DNA of 64,000 nucleotides from Triplophysa rosa (taxonomy: Eukaryota; Chordata; Actinopteri; Cypriniformes; Nemacheilidae). How positions within the stretch are numbered: position 1 is the stretch's first letter; each line of letters opens with the position of its first letter. The notes below the pieces were generated by a model. It was given only the letters and a program-made list of their open reading frames with translations, had not been told where the DNA came from and did not search any database. A program made the translations under genes and the position numbers. The stretch covers positions 17,128,712 through 17,192,711 of the forward strand of contig NC_079891.1 of assembly GCF_024868665.1 (NCBI RefSeq), written 5' to 3'. Below, one piece after another: positions 23,901 to 48,142 of this stretch.

Positions 23901-26199
23901 CCATACGAGAAAACAATTATTTATAATTTGTGTAGAAAGAGTGGGTGGCTGGTTGCCATGCCTTCCTGGATCGATGTAATCACCTCCATCAGAAAGATAA
24001 AGATGTAATTATTGCATGTTCACTCTTGACTGTTTCTTTAGCAGCTTGGTGACATAGTTTGTTGCTCCTAACTTGTTCATTTGCCTGTTTCATTCAAAAT
24101 AAGACATGAAATGTGAATTTGAAATATGCTATTAGCTCATTTTTACAGAATGCAGACCTTCCGTGAGAAAAAGCTGTTTACTTTCGGTTTTAAAGGGGTC
24201 ATATGGCACGAATACGTGTTTTTCTGTGTCTTTGGTGTGTTATAAGTTGCCCATGCATGTATTAGACACGTAAAATTGCACAAATGAAAGTGTGGGAACA
24301 AAAGATGCATTCCATCTAAAAGCGAATGCTCACCCAGACCTGTTTGAAACGCCTCGTGTAACCACACCCCCACAAATCCACATCAGATCGTGGTATGAGT
24401 TGACTAAGACCGCCCAAATGTACACGCAAATAAGGTGGGCGTACCTGTCAGTACAATTGCTTTGGAACCTGATGTTCCAATTATGGTAAGAGGCGTTACA
24501 TTATCGACCAATCACTACGCACTGGTTAACTGGCCAATCATAGCACACCTCGCTTTTCAGAGTGATGAGCTTTATAAAAAATCTGCCGTTTCAGAGAGGC
24601 GGGGCAAAGAGTAGATATAAACATGCAGTGTGTGGAAAATACAGCGCTTTTGAACCTTAAATCCTGTATACACATTGCATCACATCTAAAACAAACGATA
24701 ATATTCGTCTTAACCGTGTCATATGACCCCTTTAAGGTAAGTAACGAACGACGTTCAAATGTCACAAACAGGCAATTTGGTTTAATCACTTGTAAATATA
24801 ATGTCATATATGTTATTAAAAGACATATTTATATTTAATTTGTCCAAAAAAAAAACTGTCAAAATGATTTGCTGCATCCGGGTTACCGTGTGTTATTAGT
24901 TTTGAGAGGTTGTTATCTGGGAATAACGAACCTGCAAATGTCGTGACTGGCCAATCAGAATCAAGCATTCCAACAAGCCGTGTAATAATATTTAGCCAGC
25001 AACAGTAAGACTGAAAGTCCATTGCACATGGAGTCCGAAATTTGCGTCCGAAATTTCCGCAAGTTAAAAAATAAATACGACCTCACGTTGTGTCAATCAC
25101 ATTTACACACTGCCTCCGATATATTCGTCCGTCATAAAAGGAATCGGACTGGGTTCGATTTTCTGCGTTTTTCGCATAAGTAGCAAGCATTTTGAGAGGC
25201 GTTTTGACACAATCCAGAGACTCCGTACAAACGAGCGCCAAATACGAAAAAACGCATACGAAAATTTCGGACTGTATGTGCAAAGACCTTAAGGAATGCC
25301 TATGAGATCCGATCTTCAGAACAGGAAACAGCAGAACTCCACACATTAGACCACTTCTTCCTCATACAGACTGGAATAATGGAATCTTTCATGCTAATTG
25401 CAATGTTTGTAAAAAATGTTACATATTGTAACATAATACAATATGTTTTAATTCACTTTATTCACCTGCTAATGTGCTTTTGCATTAGACAAAATGTAAT
25501 ACAGTACTAATTCTATTATTATTCTACTATTCTAAGTGGAGCACAATTATTTTCCATCAGGCTTTTATCAACGAACAAATAAGATACACAACTCATTATC
25601 TACACTATCCAACAAAGGGTCGAGAGACACATCCCATGACATCTAATGGGATGCTCTCTCACACGCGCGCGCACATTTAGACACAGACAACCAAGAATGA
25701 ACTTAGCACACATCACATGACAGCGGCACGCGAAGATACCGTATAATCATTGTCTGTAATGCAACAACTATCATAAAAACGTTCGTGAATTAATTTAAGA
25801 AATATATAAAAACTGTCAGCACACTGACTGTGTCTACTTTTTGATGTCAATTCTTTCTGAAAATATGCATTTCACTAGTAAGCCCAGCAGTGATTTTATC
25901 GTTGGCGTATAATGTTTAGTTCAATTAGTTTATTTTCACGTGTGAACGTAAAACACGCAAAATGAATTTCCTTGTTTGCCTAAACTTAAACAATGTCAAC
26001 TTCAGCGTGAGACATAACCCCGCCCCGTGCATGACTGTCTACTGTTTCAACTCTTGTTTGATTTACCAATCTGTCTCCCAACTGTTTTGAAAACAACAAA
26101 CGTGTTACACGGTATATATGTCTCGCTTACCTCAGGCGTAACATAGGACACAAATGACGGCTTAGTAGATTTCGCTCCTCCGCTCCCCAAACTCAACAT
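14940..26199 (-). CDS. mtmr12: MTMR12 (3-PAP), catalytically inactive myotubularin, complete
   Basis: Adaptor subunit that binds and stabilises active myotubularin lipid phosphatases such as MTM1. Coding exons in transcript order: 26199-26131, 23692-23635, 23249-23110, 22198-22126, 21856-21720, 21619-21532, 20833-20710, 20323-20254, 20128-20031, 19704-19580, 19480-19402, 19209-19139, 18780-18611, 18170-18000, 15825-15673, 15527-14940. They total 2,214 nt, 737 residues (human 747), in frame throughout. The PH-GRAM part includes HCKDLRVFQFC (exon 5). The phosphatase-like core includes QSYNKFKQFFLI, FQSLVQKEW and FLDRCNHLHQKDK. At the P-loop (about residues 372-388, exons 12/13) the sequence is EEEGTDLCCLVSSL in place of the CX5R motif, so it is catalytically dead, as in the family. 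The C-terminal YHGLLLPCLDGP and YLRWIPE are conserved. The ATG gives MLSLGSG..KPSFVSYV, matching human. Confidence 0.96.
16078..16285. mobile_element. Angel-like palindromic MITE, degraded, mtmr12 intron 14
   Basis: The left arm AAAATGAAAATCTACTCATC and CATTCCGAACCTGTATG matches the family at 13,442. The right arm is truncated after AACATTCTTCAAAATAT and an ACATGAGGGTG block. Confidence 0.65.
16853..17759. mobile_element. hAT element with TAGGGATGCACCGATA end, mtmr12 intron 14
   Basis: The left end TAGGGATGCACCGATA is mirrored by the right end GCATCCCTA. Subterminal CGATA/TATCG repeats are frequent on both sides. The 8-bp duplication TTTAATAG is perfect at 16,845-16,852 and 17,760-17,767. 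It carries a nested Angel-like MITE at 17,375-17,631 and has no transposase frame. 907 bp. A related TAGGGATGCACCGAA element lies at 59,420-62,727. Confidence 0.88.
17375..17631. mobile_element. Angel-like MITE nested in a hAT element
   Basis: AAAGGGATAGTTCACCC at the left and GAACTATCACTTTAAA at the right form inverted termini. The interior shows CATTTACTCACCCTC and a mirrored CCATAGTATTTATTTTCC / ACTATGGCAGTAAATGG pair. It interrupts the hAT element at 16,853-17,759, so it inserted later. Confidence 0.75.
21246..21393 (-). mobile_element. Diverged tRNA-headed SINE with L2-like tail, mtmr12 intron 6
   Basis: The minus strand reads TGTAGCTCAACTGGTAGA (A box) near 21,372-21,390. The tail region on the plus strand is ACATTTATGCATTTGGAAG followed by TGCTTTTATTCTAAGCAAC, the complement of the LINE tail at 58,390-58,441. 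Same family as 9,799-9,955 but with a degraded B box. Confidence 0.65.
21926..22064. mobile_element. 139-bp hAT MITE with perfect duplication, mtmr12 intron 4
   Basis: The ends TAGGGATGTAACAATAT and ATATTGTTACATCCCTA are exact inverses over 17 bp. ATCGTTAA is present at 21,918-21,925 and 22,065-22,072. Intron 4 is only 269 bp, so this insertion is about half of it. The intron signals of exons 4 and 5 are untouched. Confidence 0.9.
22797..23055. mobile_element. Angel-like MITE 54 bp from the mtmr12 exon 3 donor
   Basis: The left arm is AAAGGGACAGTTCACCC and GAAAATTCTGTAATC. A central CATTCGCTTCTGTTGTATGG and mirrored CAATGCAAGTCAATGGG follow. The right arm ends with GAAAGTCATACAGG. The terminal GGGTGAAC arm is missing, apparently replaced by intron sequence leading to the donor at 23,109. 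Confidence 0.75.
23931..24105 (+). repeat. Inverted partial copy of mtmr12 exon 13 plus intron 13, in intron 1
   Basis: Plus-strand 23,931-24,055 matches the complement of 18,684-18,560 over 125 bp with two differences and no gap. This includes the last 74 bases of exon 13, its GTAATT donor and 51 bases of intron 13. The next 31 bases (24,056-24,086) match the parental 18,555-18,525 segment but in reverse orientation. A further short block GTTTCATTC then returns to the first orientation. The copy is antisense to mtmr12, has no acceptor and is not a functional exon. Confidence 0.92.
24194..24731 (+). mobile_element. TTAA-flanked MITE, well preserved, mtmr12 intron 1
   Basis: The ends AGGGGTCATATG and CATATGACCCCT are exact inverses. 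TTAA flanks at 24,190-24,193 and 24,732-24,735. Same family and orientation as 37,125-37,659 (535 bp), inverted relative to 7,196-7,778. The TTAA target fits Kolobok or piggyBac-type elements. There is no frame, so it depended on an outside transposase. Confidence 0.85.
25017..25295. mobile_element. Probable MITE with AGTCCGAAATTT ends, mtmr12 intron 1
   Basis: TTGCACATGGAGTCCGAAATTT-like sequence at the left is mirrored at the right by AAATTTCGGACTGTATGTGC. Inner CGCAAG and CGCATACGAAAA blocks are loosely inverted. No clear duplication. Confidence 0.6.
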
Positions 26200-26273
26200 T
26201 TTGCCTGTACCCAGTATCCCGCTTCCCGAGCAGTCAGGTGGAAATCCGGGAGAGCTCTTTGGTCACAACTTTG

Positions 26274-26330
<57 letters not shown>

Positions 26331-26400
26331 TAACCAGCCTCCACCTCTTCTTTCACAAGCTAGATTTCCTTTGGTTGAAGAGAAATTAGCTCTGACAGCA
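26200..26400 (-). promoter_or_regulatory. Likely mtmr12 5' UTR / promoter
   Basis: Sequence just upstream of the mtmr12 ATG at 26,199. It contains a long CT/GA repeat (26,277-26,327). GC rises around the start codon. No TATA box is evident. The zfr 3' end lies a few hundred bases away on the same strand. Confidence 0.4.
26277..26327. repeat. (CT)n microsatellite upstream of mtmr12
   Basis: About 25 uninterrupted CT units, reading as GA on the coding strand, 78-128 bp upstream of the mtmr12 ATG. Likely within the 5' UTR or core promoter, and length-variable. Confidence 0.95.
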
Positions 26401-26849
26401 AACCGCGCCCATTCTACGTCATTGGTTCTTCGTGAACAAGCAGTCCATTTTCTGACTTTGTGGGCTTAAGTCGCTTAGTGTTTATTGGTTTACTCTGCTG
26501 TCAATCACATTCACTTCCTCGATTTTAAGCCAATAAGCAGTCGCCAGAATGGTCATACAACGAATGCCTTTGTGTCGTTTGTTATGGAGCACTTAACACT
26601 AACTAAAGGTTGAATTACGGTAGCTGACTCGTGCACAATGAAAGCTGTGCGATCGAAATACTGATCTAAAATTCACTTTTGACCTATTATCTTATTTGTC
26701 TTTTTTCTTAACTATGCAGACTGAAAACTTGAGACCTTTAACCTGCATCTTCATAGGCCATAATATCGACCAAACCAAAATCTTCAGCATTTCTTGACTC
26801 AAAATGATTGCACATTATAGATAAAACGAACCGTTGAATCAGTAAAATC

Positions 26850-28180
26850 TTCCAAGAGTTGTATTTATTAGTTAAGCATTGTAATGCAGTAGTCCCTTGA
26901 CAGTGAATGACAAGCATCAATGGGTAAGTGTACATCAATCTGCAGTTACAACACAAAGACGTCTTTCTCTCCAGCCTTCTTCAATAGATACATCACAAAC
27001 TTCATAAACCAAAATAAGAGCCAAGCAACTATTCATAACCAATAAAACAAAATGAATAAAAACCGAAAACATAAAAAAAAACATTCCTGTGCTTTAAAAC
27101 CATACAGGCATCTCTTTTAGAATATCTATTGCGAGATGAGATACAGGCTGATTCATGATCATAGATTAGAAATCATACAGTTATGATCATATGTACATTT
27201 AGAGATACACTATAAGTACAGGGTTAACACCACAAACAGGCCTGGGTCCAAATGGGAAAAAAGGCTTTAACTCTAGAGTACTTCAGTGTTTACGATTTCT
27301 ATATTAAAATGATATCTTAGCTCAAATATCAGTTAATGATTAGATTGCTATTTGGTATCTGGCCCAGGTCTGATTTTAACAATCGGTGGCTTCTCAGAAA
27401 TGTGACATAGGTACACCACAGAGGCCTGTGAATAGAGCACACATACAATTTACATTAGGACAGTTTCAGCTTTACATCACTTGCATTAAGCATCTAGAAG
27501 GAACACGGTTTTAGACATGTTACTTAATTAGCCAATGATGTGATTAACAAATGGTAAACAGTCAACCCAGTCTTCAAAATGTTAGGATCCACGCCCAGTC
27601 AACATCCTCACAATCATCACATTTCTGGTTGTAAAAGGAATGTCTTTAGCCAAAATAATAACGAAAACACCTAAATGATTTATTGCAAAGCTAACGAAGC
27701 TGTTGTTAAAGTAACAATATTTGCACTGAAAATATAAGATAGACTTTGAATCTGTTCCACACTAACAGTACTTTGTCCACTCTGTTGACTTGCTTTTAGA
27801 AATGCCTAGTTTATGTTAAGCTAAAATTCCACTCCTAGAGATTATTACATATTACATCCAACATGCTGAACGGAGCATGAACGTCAAACCTAACATCTCT
27901 GGTTTATCACAGACCTTAAAATCTTTTTGGGCTAATTAAGCAGAGACAATCGACTGTTTTAAACAACAGGGTGGGGACTATATGATTTGACAGTGTGTTA
28001 AGCCAAATGAAAACTAGCATATTCTAAGCAGCCATCGTTGGGGGCTTTACCATCCAAAAATATTTCTAGGGAGTAACAACTGGCATGCACAGAGGTCAAC
28101 AGAATAAACAACTTGTATTCCTGGAATGCACAGGATTTGAAATGGGTACAGAGATGGGACTAATCATACTGCCGTGTGCT
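26850..28180 (-). other. Probable zfr 3' UTR
   Basis: About 1.3 kb of AT-rich unique sequence follows the zfr stop. Minus-strand AATAAA hexamers occur at 27,684-27,679 and 26,869-26,864. Either could end the transcript, the second giving a 3' UTR of about 1.3 kb. No other coding signal. Confidence 0.5.
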
Positions 28181-41866
<13,686 letters not shown>

Positions 41867-41946
41867 TGGGGTCCTATTCGCATACAAACTCTAACTCGTA
41901 ACCCTGCCTTTTATGTGAGAAGGTCGTACCAGGATATAGCTTTTGA

Positions 41947-41958
41947 TGCGCATGCGCA
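41947..41958. promoter_or_regulatory. NRF1-like site
   Basis: TGCGCATGCGCA is a perfect palindrome fitting the NRF1 consensus YGCGCAYGCGCR. It is 81 bp upstream of the zfr ATG, where such sites usually drive TATA-less promoters. Confidence 0.75.
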
Positions 41959-42288
41959 CGGGTATTGTATATTAGGAGTGATGGTAAGTGTAGTTTTCTT
42001 GTAAAACGGCCAAGTCAAACCAAATGCCTAGTAACAACAAAACAGGCATATGCTCAAATCAAACACATCGTTTAGTGTATGACTTTAATTCTCAAGTGAA
42101 AGAAGACGACACGTATACTCAGAAACAAACTGCGAAACAATAATGCGTAATGGGTAAATCCATTTCAGTTTCTATCGTTTTAATAAATTTCACGTTAAGG
42201 TTTTGTAAATAATTACATTTATATATTTACAATCTGTAGTTATATATTTTATTTCTTTGACGCGACAAACACTCTCATTCACCAGTGA

Positions 42289-42311
42289 ACTACATTTCCC
42301 ACAATGCCTTG
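42289..42311 (+). promoter_or_regulatory. ZNF143/THAP11 (SBS) site
   Basis: ACTACATTTCCCACAATGCC followed by TTG closely fits the ACTACAnnTCCCAnnATGC motif bound by ZNF143/THAP11 at many housekeeping promoters. About 90 bp upstream of the sub1 exon 1 donor. Confidence 0.75.
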
Positions 42312-42565
42312 TGAGCGTTGTTAGCCATATGGTTGGTTCTCAGTTTTTCACTTCCCGCCGCTGAGTGTGATCGAAAGCAGTCTGCGCTACATTTAACGTA
42401 AGTCATATTCATTTCTCCTTAAAGCGAATAGCAAACGTTCAGTTTTAAATGCGTTGTTAAATCAACAAACAGGCACGACGTTTTATAAAAGATCAGCCAT
42501 ACAATAACTATGTAAACGGGACTGTGTAACGGGGCCTTGCTTTCCACGTTAGTTGTGGGACGTAT

Positions 42566-42583
42566 GGACGGACGGACGGACGG
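42566..42583 (+). repeat. (GGAC)4.5 short tandem, sub1 intron 1
   Basis: GGACGGACGGACGGACGG in the first intron of sub1. Short but perfect. Confidence 0.85.
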
Positions 42584-43341
42584 CCTCCTGAACAGCCGGT
42601 GTTGACAAGAGTTAGTGTTGTTTGATCAAAGCCAATTAAGACCATTTGATATCGTTTATTCCCAGGTGAGGGGGTAAATCGCTAAAGCGAAGTCATTATT
42701 GATCGAGGAAGCCACAAGGCTGTTTCTCACTTGTGATCGATATCATTTCGACCCAACTGACATCCTCTCGTGTTCTGCGATCAGAATGTGCCAGTGGCTC
42801 TCGTGTCGACCCTTTAGAATCAATGCAAAATTCACGTAACTGAACAACGATTAAAGTCGTGATTGTGCAGGTAGTCTGATAAAACTGACATGTGTGCAGC
42901 AAGTAGTATTCTAGATTATAGAGTACATTTTATAGACTAAATTTGTGGAAATAAAGGTTAATTAGATTTAGACAATTCAGTTGTCAACGACTATGTTCAC
43001 TAAAAAAGTAGTGTTGACTGCTAGTGGACCAGAATATATGATATTATATTTCCTGACTACTAATGTCAAGTAAAAACCGATTCAAAATCTTAATCATTAG
43101 GTATAATGTCAGCATCAGAAAAGATTTTGGATGCTACAGGTTGTTGGCATTTTGTAAAGATTACTTACTATGAAATCACATTAAATCAAAGTACATGCTT
43201 ATTCTTTTAAGGTGTGTAATAAATGTCTCGTTTTCTGTCGATTTCTCTCAAGATTAACTATTATTAACTTCTATTACTGGCCGTGTGGGGGCGGTGTTAA
43301 ATCATATTTTTATGAAATGATTCCTGTTTGTTTTCAGCAGC

Positions 43342-44067
43342 ATGCCTAAAACAAAAGAAGTACTGTCTTCTACTTCTGGTAGTGATTCAGAGAGTGACAC
43401 AGAAACAAAGGTATGAATACACTAATTTCAGATCACATACTTCTAATGCAATATAATGATTACAGCTTACAGTTAAACAGGATTCTGTGCAGTGGCCACA
43501 CACTGGCTAACGTGTCATCTTTTTATCGAAGGCCAAAAGAAAGAAGGCAAGTGCTCCTGAGAAGCCTGCAAAAAAACAGAAAAGCGGAGAGACTTCCAGG
43601 CCAAGCGCCTCTGCTAAGAGTGACAGAAACAGTGATGATAACATGTTCCAGGTTGAGTTTTCAATAAATGCTTTGTTCTAATAATTTTTTTTTAGTATAC
43701 ATGGTTGCGAGCTTATACAGGTTTTAATATGTGACAGATTGGGAAGATGAGATACGTCAGTGTCAGGGATTTCAAAGGAAAAGTTTTGATTGACATTCGC
43801 GAATACTGGATGGACCAAGCTGGTGAAATGAAGCCTGGCAAAAAAGGTAATTCTAAACTGATTTTCAGGTTTGTTCTGTTATTCCGACTTTTTTTTTTGT
43901 CAGACAAAAACATTATGTTAAGATAAGATGTTTTTATGTGTCTTTTCATTGTTTTGTCATGGTCTGTTTTCGTTCTATTACCTGCAGGTATTTCATTAAA
44001 TCCCGAGCAGTGGAACCAGTTAAAGGAACAAATGTCAGACATTGATGATGCAGTTAGAAAATACTAA
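43342..44067 (+). CDS. sub1: SUB1 (PC4), transcription coactivator, complete
   Basis: Positive cofactor 4 binds single-stranded and melted DNA and promotes RNA polymerase II initiation. It acts as a dimer in the nucleus. Coding exons: 43342-43410, 43532-43651, 43738-43846, 43988-44067; 378 nt, 125 residues (human 127), in frame. A non-coding first exon ends at 42,397, and the ATG exon starts near 43,338 after TTTTCAG. The N-terminus is [19 protein letters not shown], a Ser/acidic stretch that is phosphorylated in the family. A Lys-rich segment [16 protein letters not shown] follows. The C-terminal ssDNA-binding fold has [20 protein letters not shown] and [19 protein letters not shown]. The protein ends in KY, where human ends KL. 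Symbol may be sub1a or sub1b if the species keeps two copies. Confidence 0.96.
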
Positions 44068-44321
44068 AATCTCTCTGTACATTGAATAATTGGTCAATTC
44101 TTTTCAGAATTACACTTTTTGGTGCACGGGGACTTTAGCAAACTGTGACCCCCTTTTCAACTTAAAATGTTTGATGTTAAATATTTTTTGTTCATATGTT
44201 GTTGTTGTTGTTGTCAACTTCCAACTGTGTATTGTTTGTTGTAGACGTGTGTGCATAATAACTCTTGAATGGGTGATATTTTAATACTATAGCTGCATTG
44301 TCATCATACTCTGCCTATGTT

Positions 44322-44327
44322 AATAAA
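44322..44327 (+). terminator. sub1 poly(A) signal
   Basis: AATAAA 255 nt after the sub1 stop, followed by a T-rich stretch. The likely 3' end of the transcript. Confidence 0.75.
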
Positions 44328-44344
44328 AGGCTTTTTTTGGTTTA

Positions 44345-45385
44345 GAATCTTCAGTGTGTGTATCTTTGTGTATGACTTAAATACATATGTACCTACTACT
44401 AGCTATAAACCGTACTGAAGCTTTATACATTAAAATTCGATTCTGACACTAAACGGAAATATATTATCTAAAACAAATGCGTTTTGCACTTCATGATGCT
44501 TGTTTTTTGTTGGGTCTTGATTGCTTGTGTATAATTTACTTGCCTTTGTGTAGGAGCTGGAATTGTCATGATCGGTACTCAAACGACATGGACCAGACTC
44601 CAGAGTAAAAAAAAACAGTCCTTTTAGTTGACTGTCCAGGAGAACCACCTTGCATTAATTGCATTTGCCAAAATTAAATCACAGTCTCAAACATGGTAGT
44701 CACTGTATTGCCAGCACGTCTTTGCGTGCAAAGCAAACATTATTCAGACAGTTTCTGCAATAGGTAACTGCAGTGCGAACACATTTGTTTTAATGGGCAG
44801 TGCTCCGTATGGTCAATGCAAAGAATCAAATTAAGTTATCCTTTATATCCAAGAATCACCTGTTTGTATTTGAAAATGCAACTAGTTGCCAATGCAATGA
44901 AAGCATGTACGCAATGAGTGTCTCATCTGTATAATTTACTTCCTAAGGTTCACATCAAGCTGTGCCTTAGAAAGGATATTACATTCCTCTGTTTCACTGG
45001 TAGCACTTGTGGTTACTATGGAGATCTTTTGTAACCACGGGGTTTCATTTCCAGAGAGGTATTATTTTCATGATTCTGACATCACCTCCGCCTTTCCTTT
45101 TGTGACCAACTGCATGTGCACTCATGTAAAAGCTCTAAAGCTAGATTTTCTGAGCATCTGATATGCATGAACGTTAGCATCAAAAACCATTGCTGATATG
45201 TTAAAGACCGCTGATAAAAAAAACCTTTTAAGTGGTGGCACTGGCTAGACTACATTGACTATAAAGGTTGACATGGTGTCCATGTTTAGATATCTTGATA
45301 GTCTTTACACAGCAACGTTCGTTAACTGTGTGCATTACTTTCCAGGAGACGATACATATTAGTAACTGAAAAATATATTGAGATT
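44345..45385. other. Downstream of sub1, nothing recognised
   Basis: About 1 kb of unique sequence between the sub1 poly(A) site and the next MITE. No gene or repeat supported. Confidence 0.5.
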
Positions 45386-45680
45386 AGTTCACCTTCAAAA
45401 TGAAAATTCTGTCATCATTTACTCACCCTGTTGTTGTGTTAATCCTGTGTGATTTTCTTTTGCAAAACACGAAAGAAGATATTTTGAAAAACGTTGGTAA
45501 CAAAAAACAGTTGGTCCCCATTGACTTTTATTGAATGGACACAAAACCAATGCAAGTCAATGGGGACCAACAGTTTTCTGTTACCAACATTATTCGAAAT
45601 ATCTGTTCTACAGAAGAAAGAAAGGCATACGGGTTTGAAATTAGTAAATAATGAGAGAATTTTCATTTTGAAGGTGAACT
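45386..45680. mobile_element. Angel-like MITE, nearly perfect hairpin
   Basis: The clearest palindrome of the family here. AGTTCACCTTCAAAATGAAA is mirrored by TTTCATTTTGAAGGTGAACT, and the internal CAGTTGGTCCCCATTGACTT is mirrored by AAGTCAATGGGGACCAAC. The arms pair across nearly all of the 295 bp. Confidence 0.85.
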
Positions 45681-45689
45681 GTGTTAGAG

Positions 45690-48140
45690 AAAAACAGCTG
45701 ACAGCACCACTAGGTGGCACCAGTGCTCTTTACAAGCCGTTTTTGTATTTTCTCCAGATAGTCGTACTGTTAGCAGATTGCTTTATACAAACAGCCACCA
45801 ACCTGTCTTGACAATAACACAAAGGTTAAAATGACTGTCTATTGCTTTATTCACCATTTCTAAATCTTTTCTTCAGCTTAGAATCCCAACAATAACACGG
45901 CAATTCTGAACACACAGTGTTTGAGGTTCACTGATGTGAATTTCTTTCCATCACATGTTAGTTGTTGATAGGAAAGGAATTTGTTGGCATTGCATCAAAC
46001 ACAGTTAATGCTGAAGAATGTCCATTTTCTGTGATAGGTATGTCATATGAACGCATTTAACCCAATGATCTACATTAAGAAACATTCAGTTGATTAATTC
46101 CAACACTAGCTGTGCTTTGATCTGCAATCGTTTTATTAAAATGACATTCTCAGACACGCACACATAATGCAAGATTTCAACCATCTGCCCACTTAACAGG
46201 AATCGGGAATTGAGTTCTGGAAGTAGGCCTACCCATGCAACCTGAGTCTGGAATAGAGAAAGGAGGAAAAAAGTGTGGCGTTTCTTCATGCATGTTACTT
46301 TGAAGGTTTTATGATGGATTGAAGGATATGAAGAACATCCTGTAAAGAAAGCAGAGTTGGGTGTGTTGCTGTAGTTAACTAGAGGACCAGTGGAGCACTT
46401 TAGGTCACTGATGCCTCAAAGTCCAACATCTGCTTCCATTTGAGGGGTCTGCTGTACGTCTGGTGATTGAACATGCTGTAGTGTCTGTGGTTTTTGGACT
46501 AGTTCTTGTGTCATTGGAACCTTGAGTATTGCTTTGCATATTTCAGCACTTCAGTTTCAGGTTGTGTTTTCATCTGGACAAAGGAACGTGCAGGGGTGTG
46601 CCGCTCATCTCTGGGCTTATATCAAACCGGCGTGGATTTTACAGGAGAGAACAAGACGTGAGGAAACCTTTCAGCCCGGTTTTGATGAATGTCTCTGCCT
46701 CTGTTGTTTTACTCCGTAGTGGCTAATATAACGGATACTGTTTCGTGGAAGGAATTCGCTCTTCCATTGAGATGTGAAACGCATATTGATTACAGGGCGC
46801 CTTGAGTTTCCTGTCCGTGACAGGGATGGTATTGGCCGAGACCTGATTTGGCTGTGAACTATGGCTGTATATTGCCAATTCGTCTACACTTGAATTATCT
46901 TTACAATGGACAAATGATATTAAGAGGTTTACAGGCCAGAATTCCCCCTCTTGACCCGTCGGCAAGCATAAAATCATTCATCTTAAACACGTCAGAAGAA
47001 AAACAAGTCCACTAGACTACGACTTGAATTATCCAAATCCGCTTCACCCGGGGTGAAATGTTCTTGGTGTGATACATTTCAGCCAAAATGTGCTGTTATT
47101 CTGTGGACGTCATTCTGTGTATTGTCTTAAGACAATTTAAAGTAGGGAGTGTGTCGGGGAAGTTTGTATCCTGACTGGTTTTGTGGAATGTCCAGTGAGT
47201 GTCAGTTAATGGCTGCCGTTGTCTTTGGCATGCATCCGTGCTGCTTACATGTGAGGTCATCTGGGTGAAGTTGCCACATACAGTAAGTGACGATAGATCA
47301 AAACAAGCACTTAAAGGTGGCTTAAAGCAATGAAGTATGGGGATGAAACACTGGTTTGCTCAGTGTCGTCAATGAAAAACAGACATCCAGAGACAGGACA
47401 TAAGGATTCTGTTTGAACATAGTTTAAATAAAAATTTTCTCCACTTTAAATTCTTTCCCCCCAAGTGGTGGATAGTAACAATGTTTATGTACATCGTCTG
47501 TACTTTATTACAGTATTTTTTATTTAGATTTTTTTTTACTCCACTACATTTCATAAAACAAACGGAATACCCTTATGAAAAGAAAAGATGTTTTCCTATA
47601 TTGACTGCCAATATATTACATCAATTCATATATATTTAATACAATATGGAATAATACATTGTTAATGTATTACAATATTACAATACATTGAATAATGCAT
47701 TAAGGAATTGTCATTTTTCATATGATGAAAAACAGAAGCACTTGGTTTCAATATACAGTATGGAAATATATTGTTTAAAACATTGCATTATATTTTTCAC
47801 TATATCCCCATATATTTAGTCTGAAGAATGCCTGCTCCAAGACATGATAGCAAAGTCATTCATGAAAGAGCTGATTATTTTCAATGAGCTTATTGAATTT
47901 CAGTTTAGAAAATCATACTGTATAATCCTATGACGGCTCTCGAGTCAACAACTCACTGATTGAAGGATTTGTTTAGAGTAAGTCTGCATTTAACAAGTGT
48001 CTGAATTGTTCATATCTGACTTAAAATAAGCCAGAAGATCCTCATACCTGTGCATGTGAATGATGAAACTGAGTTACTAACTTTAGTCCTGATAAATAAC
48101 TGTCAGTTCTAAAAGACCTGTTTTAAAAGTGTGAGCTGTT
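45690..48140. other. Gene-free flank, no structure recognised
   Basis: Unique sequence with an AT-rich, self-complementary patch around 47,620-47,700 (repeats of AATACAATAT/ATTGTATT type). No supported gene. Confidence 0.5.
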
Positions 48141-48142
48141 AA

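Larger units (their letters stand above)
41867..42397. promoter_or_regulatory. Divergent zfr / sub1 promoter
   Basis: The zfr ATG (minus) is at 41,866. A non-coding first exon of sub1 appears to end at 42,397 with an AAC|GTAAGT donor. The two genes therefore start head to head within about 0.5 kb. The interval holds a palindromic NRF1-type site and a ZNF143/SBS-type site and no TATA box, a usual arrangement for housekeeping pairs. The exact start sites were not determined. Confidence 0.65.

Noticed and set aside
23931..24055. Alternative mtmr12 exon
   Set aside because: The exon 13 copy is antisense to the gene, lacks an acceptor and carries intron sequence, so it cannot be spliced as a coding exon.
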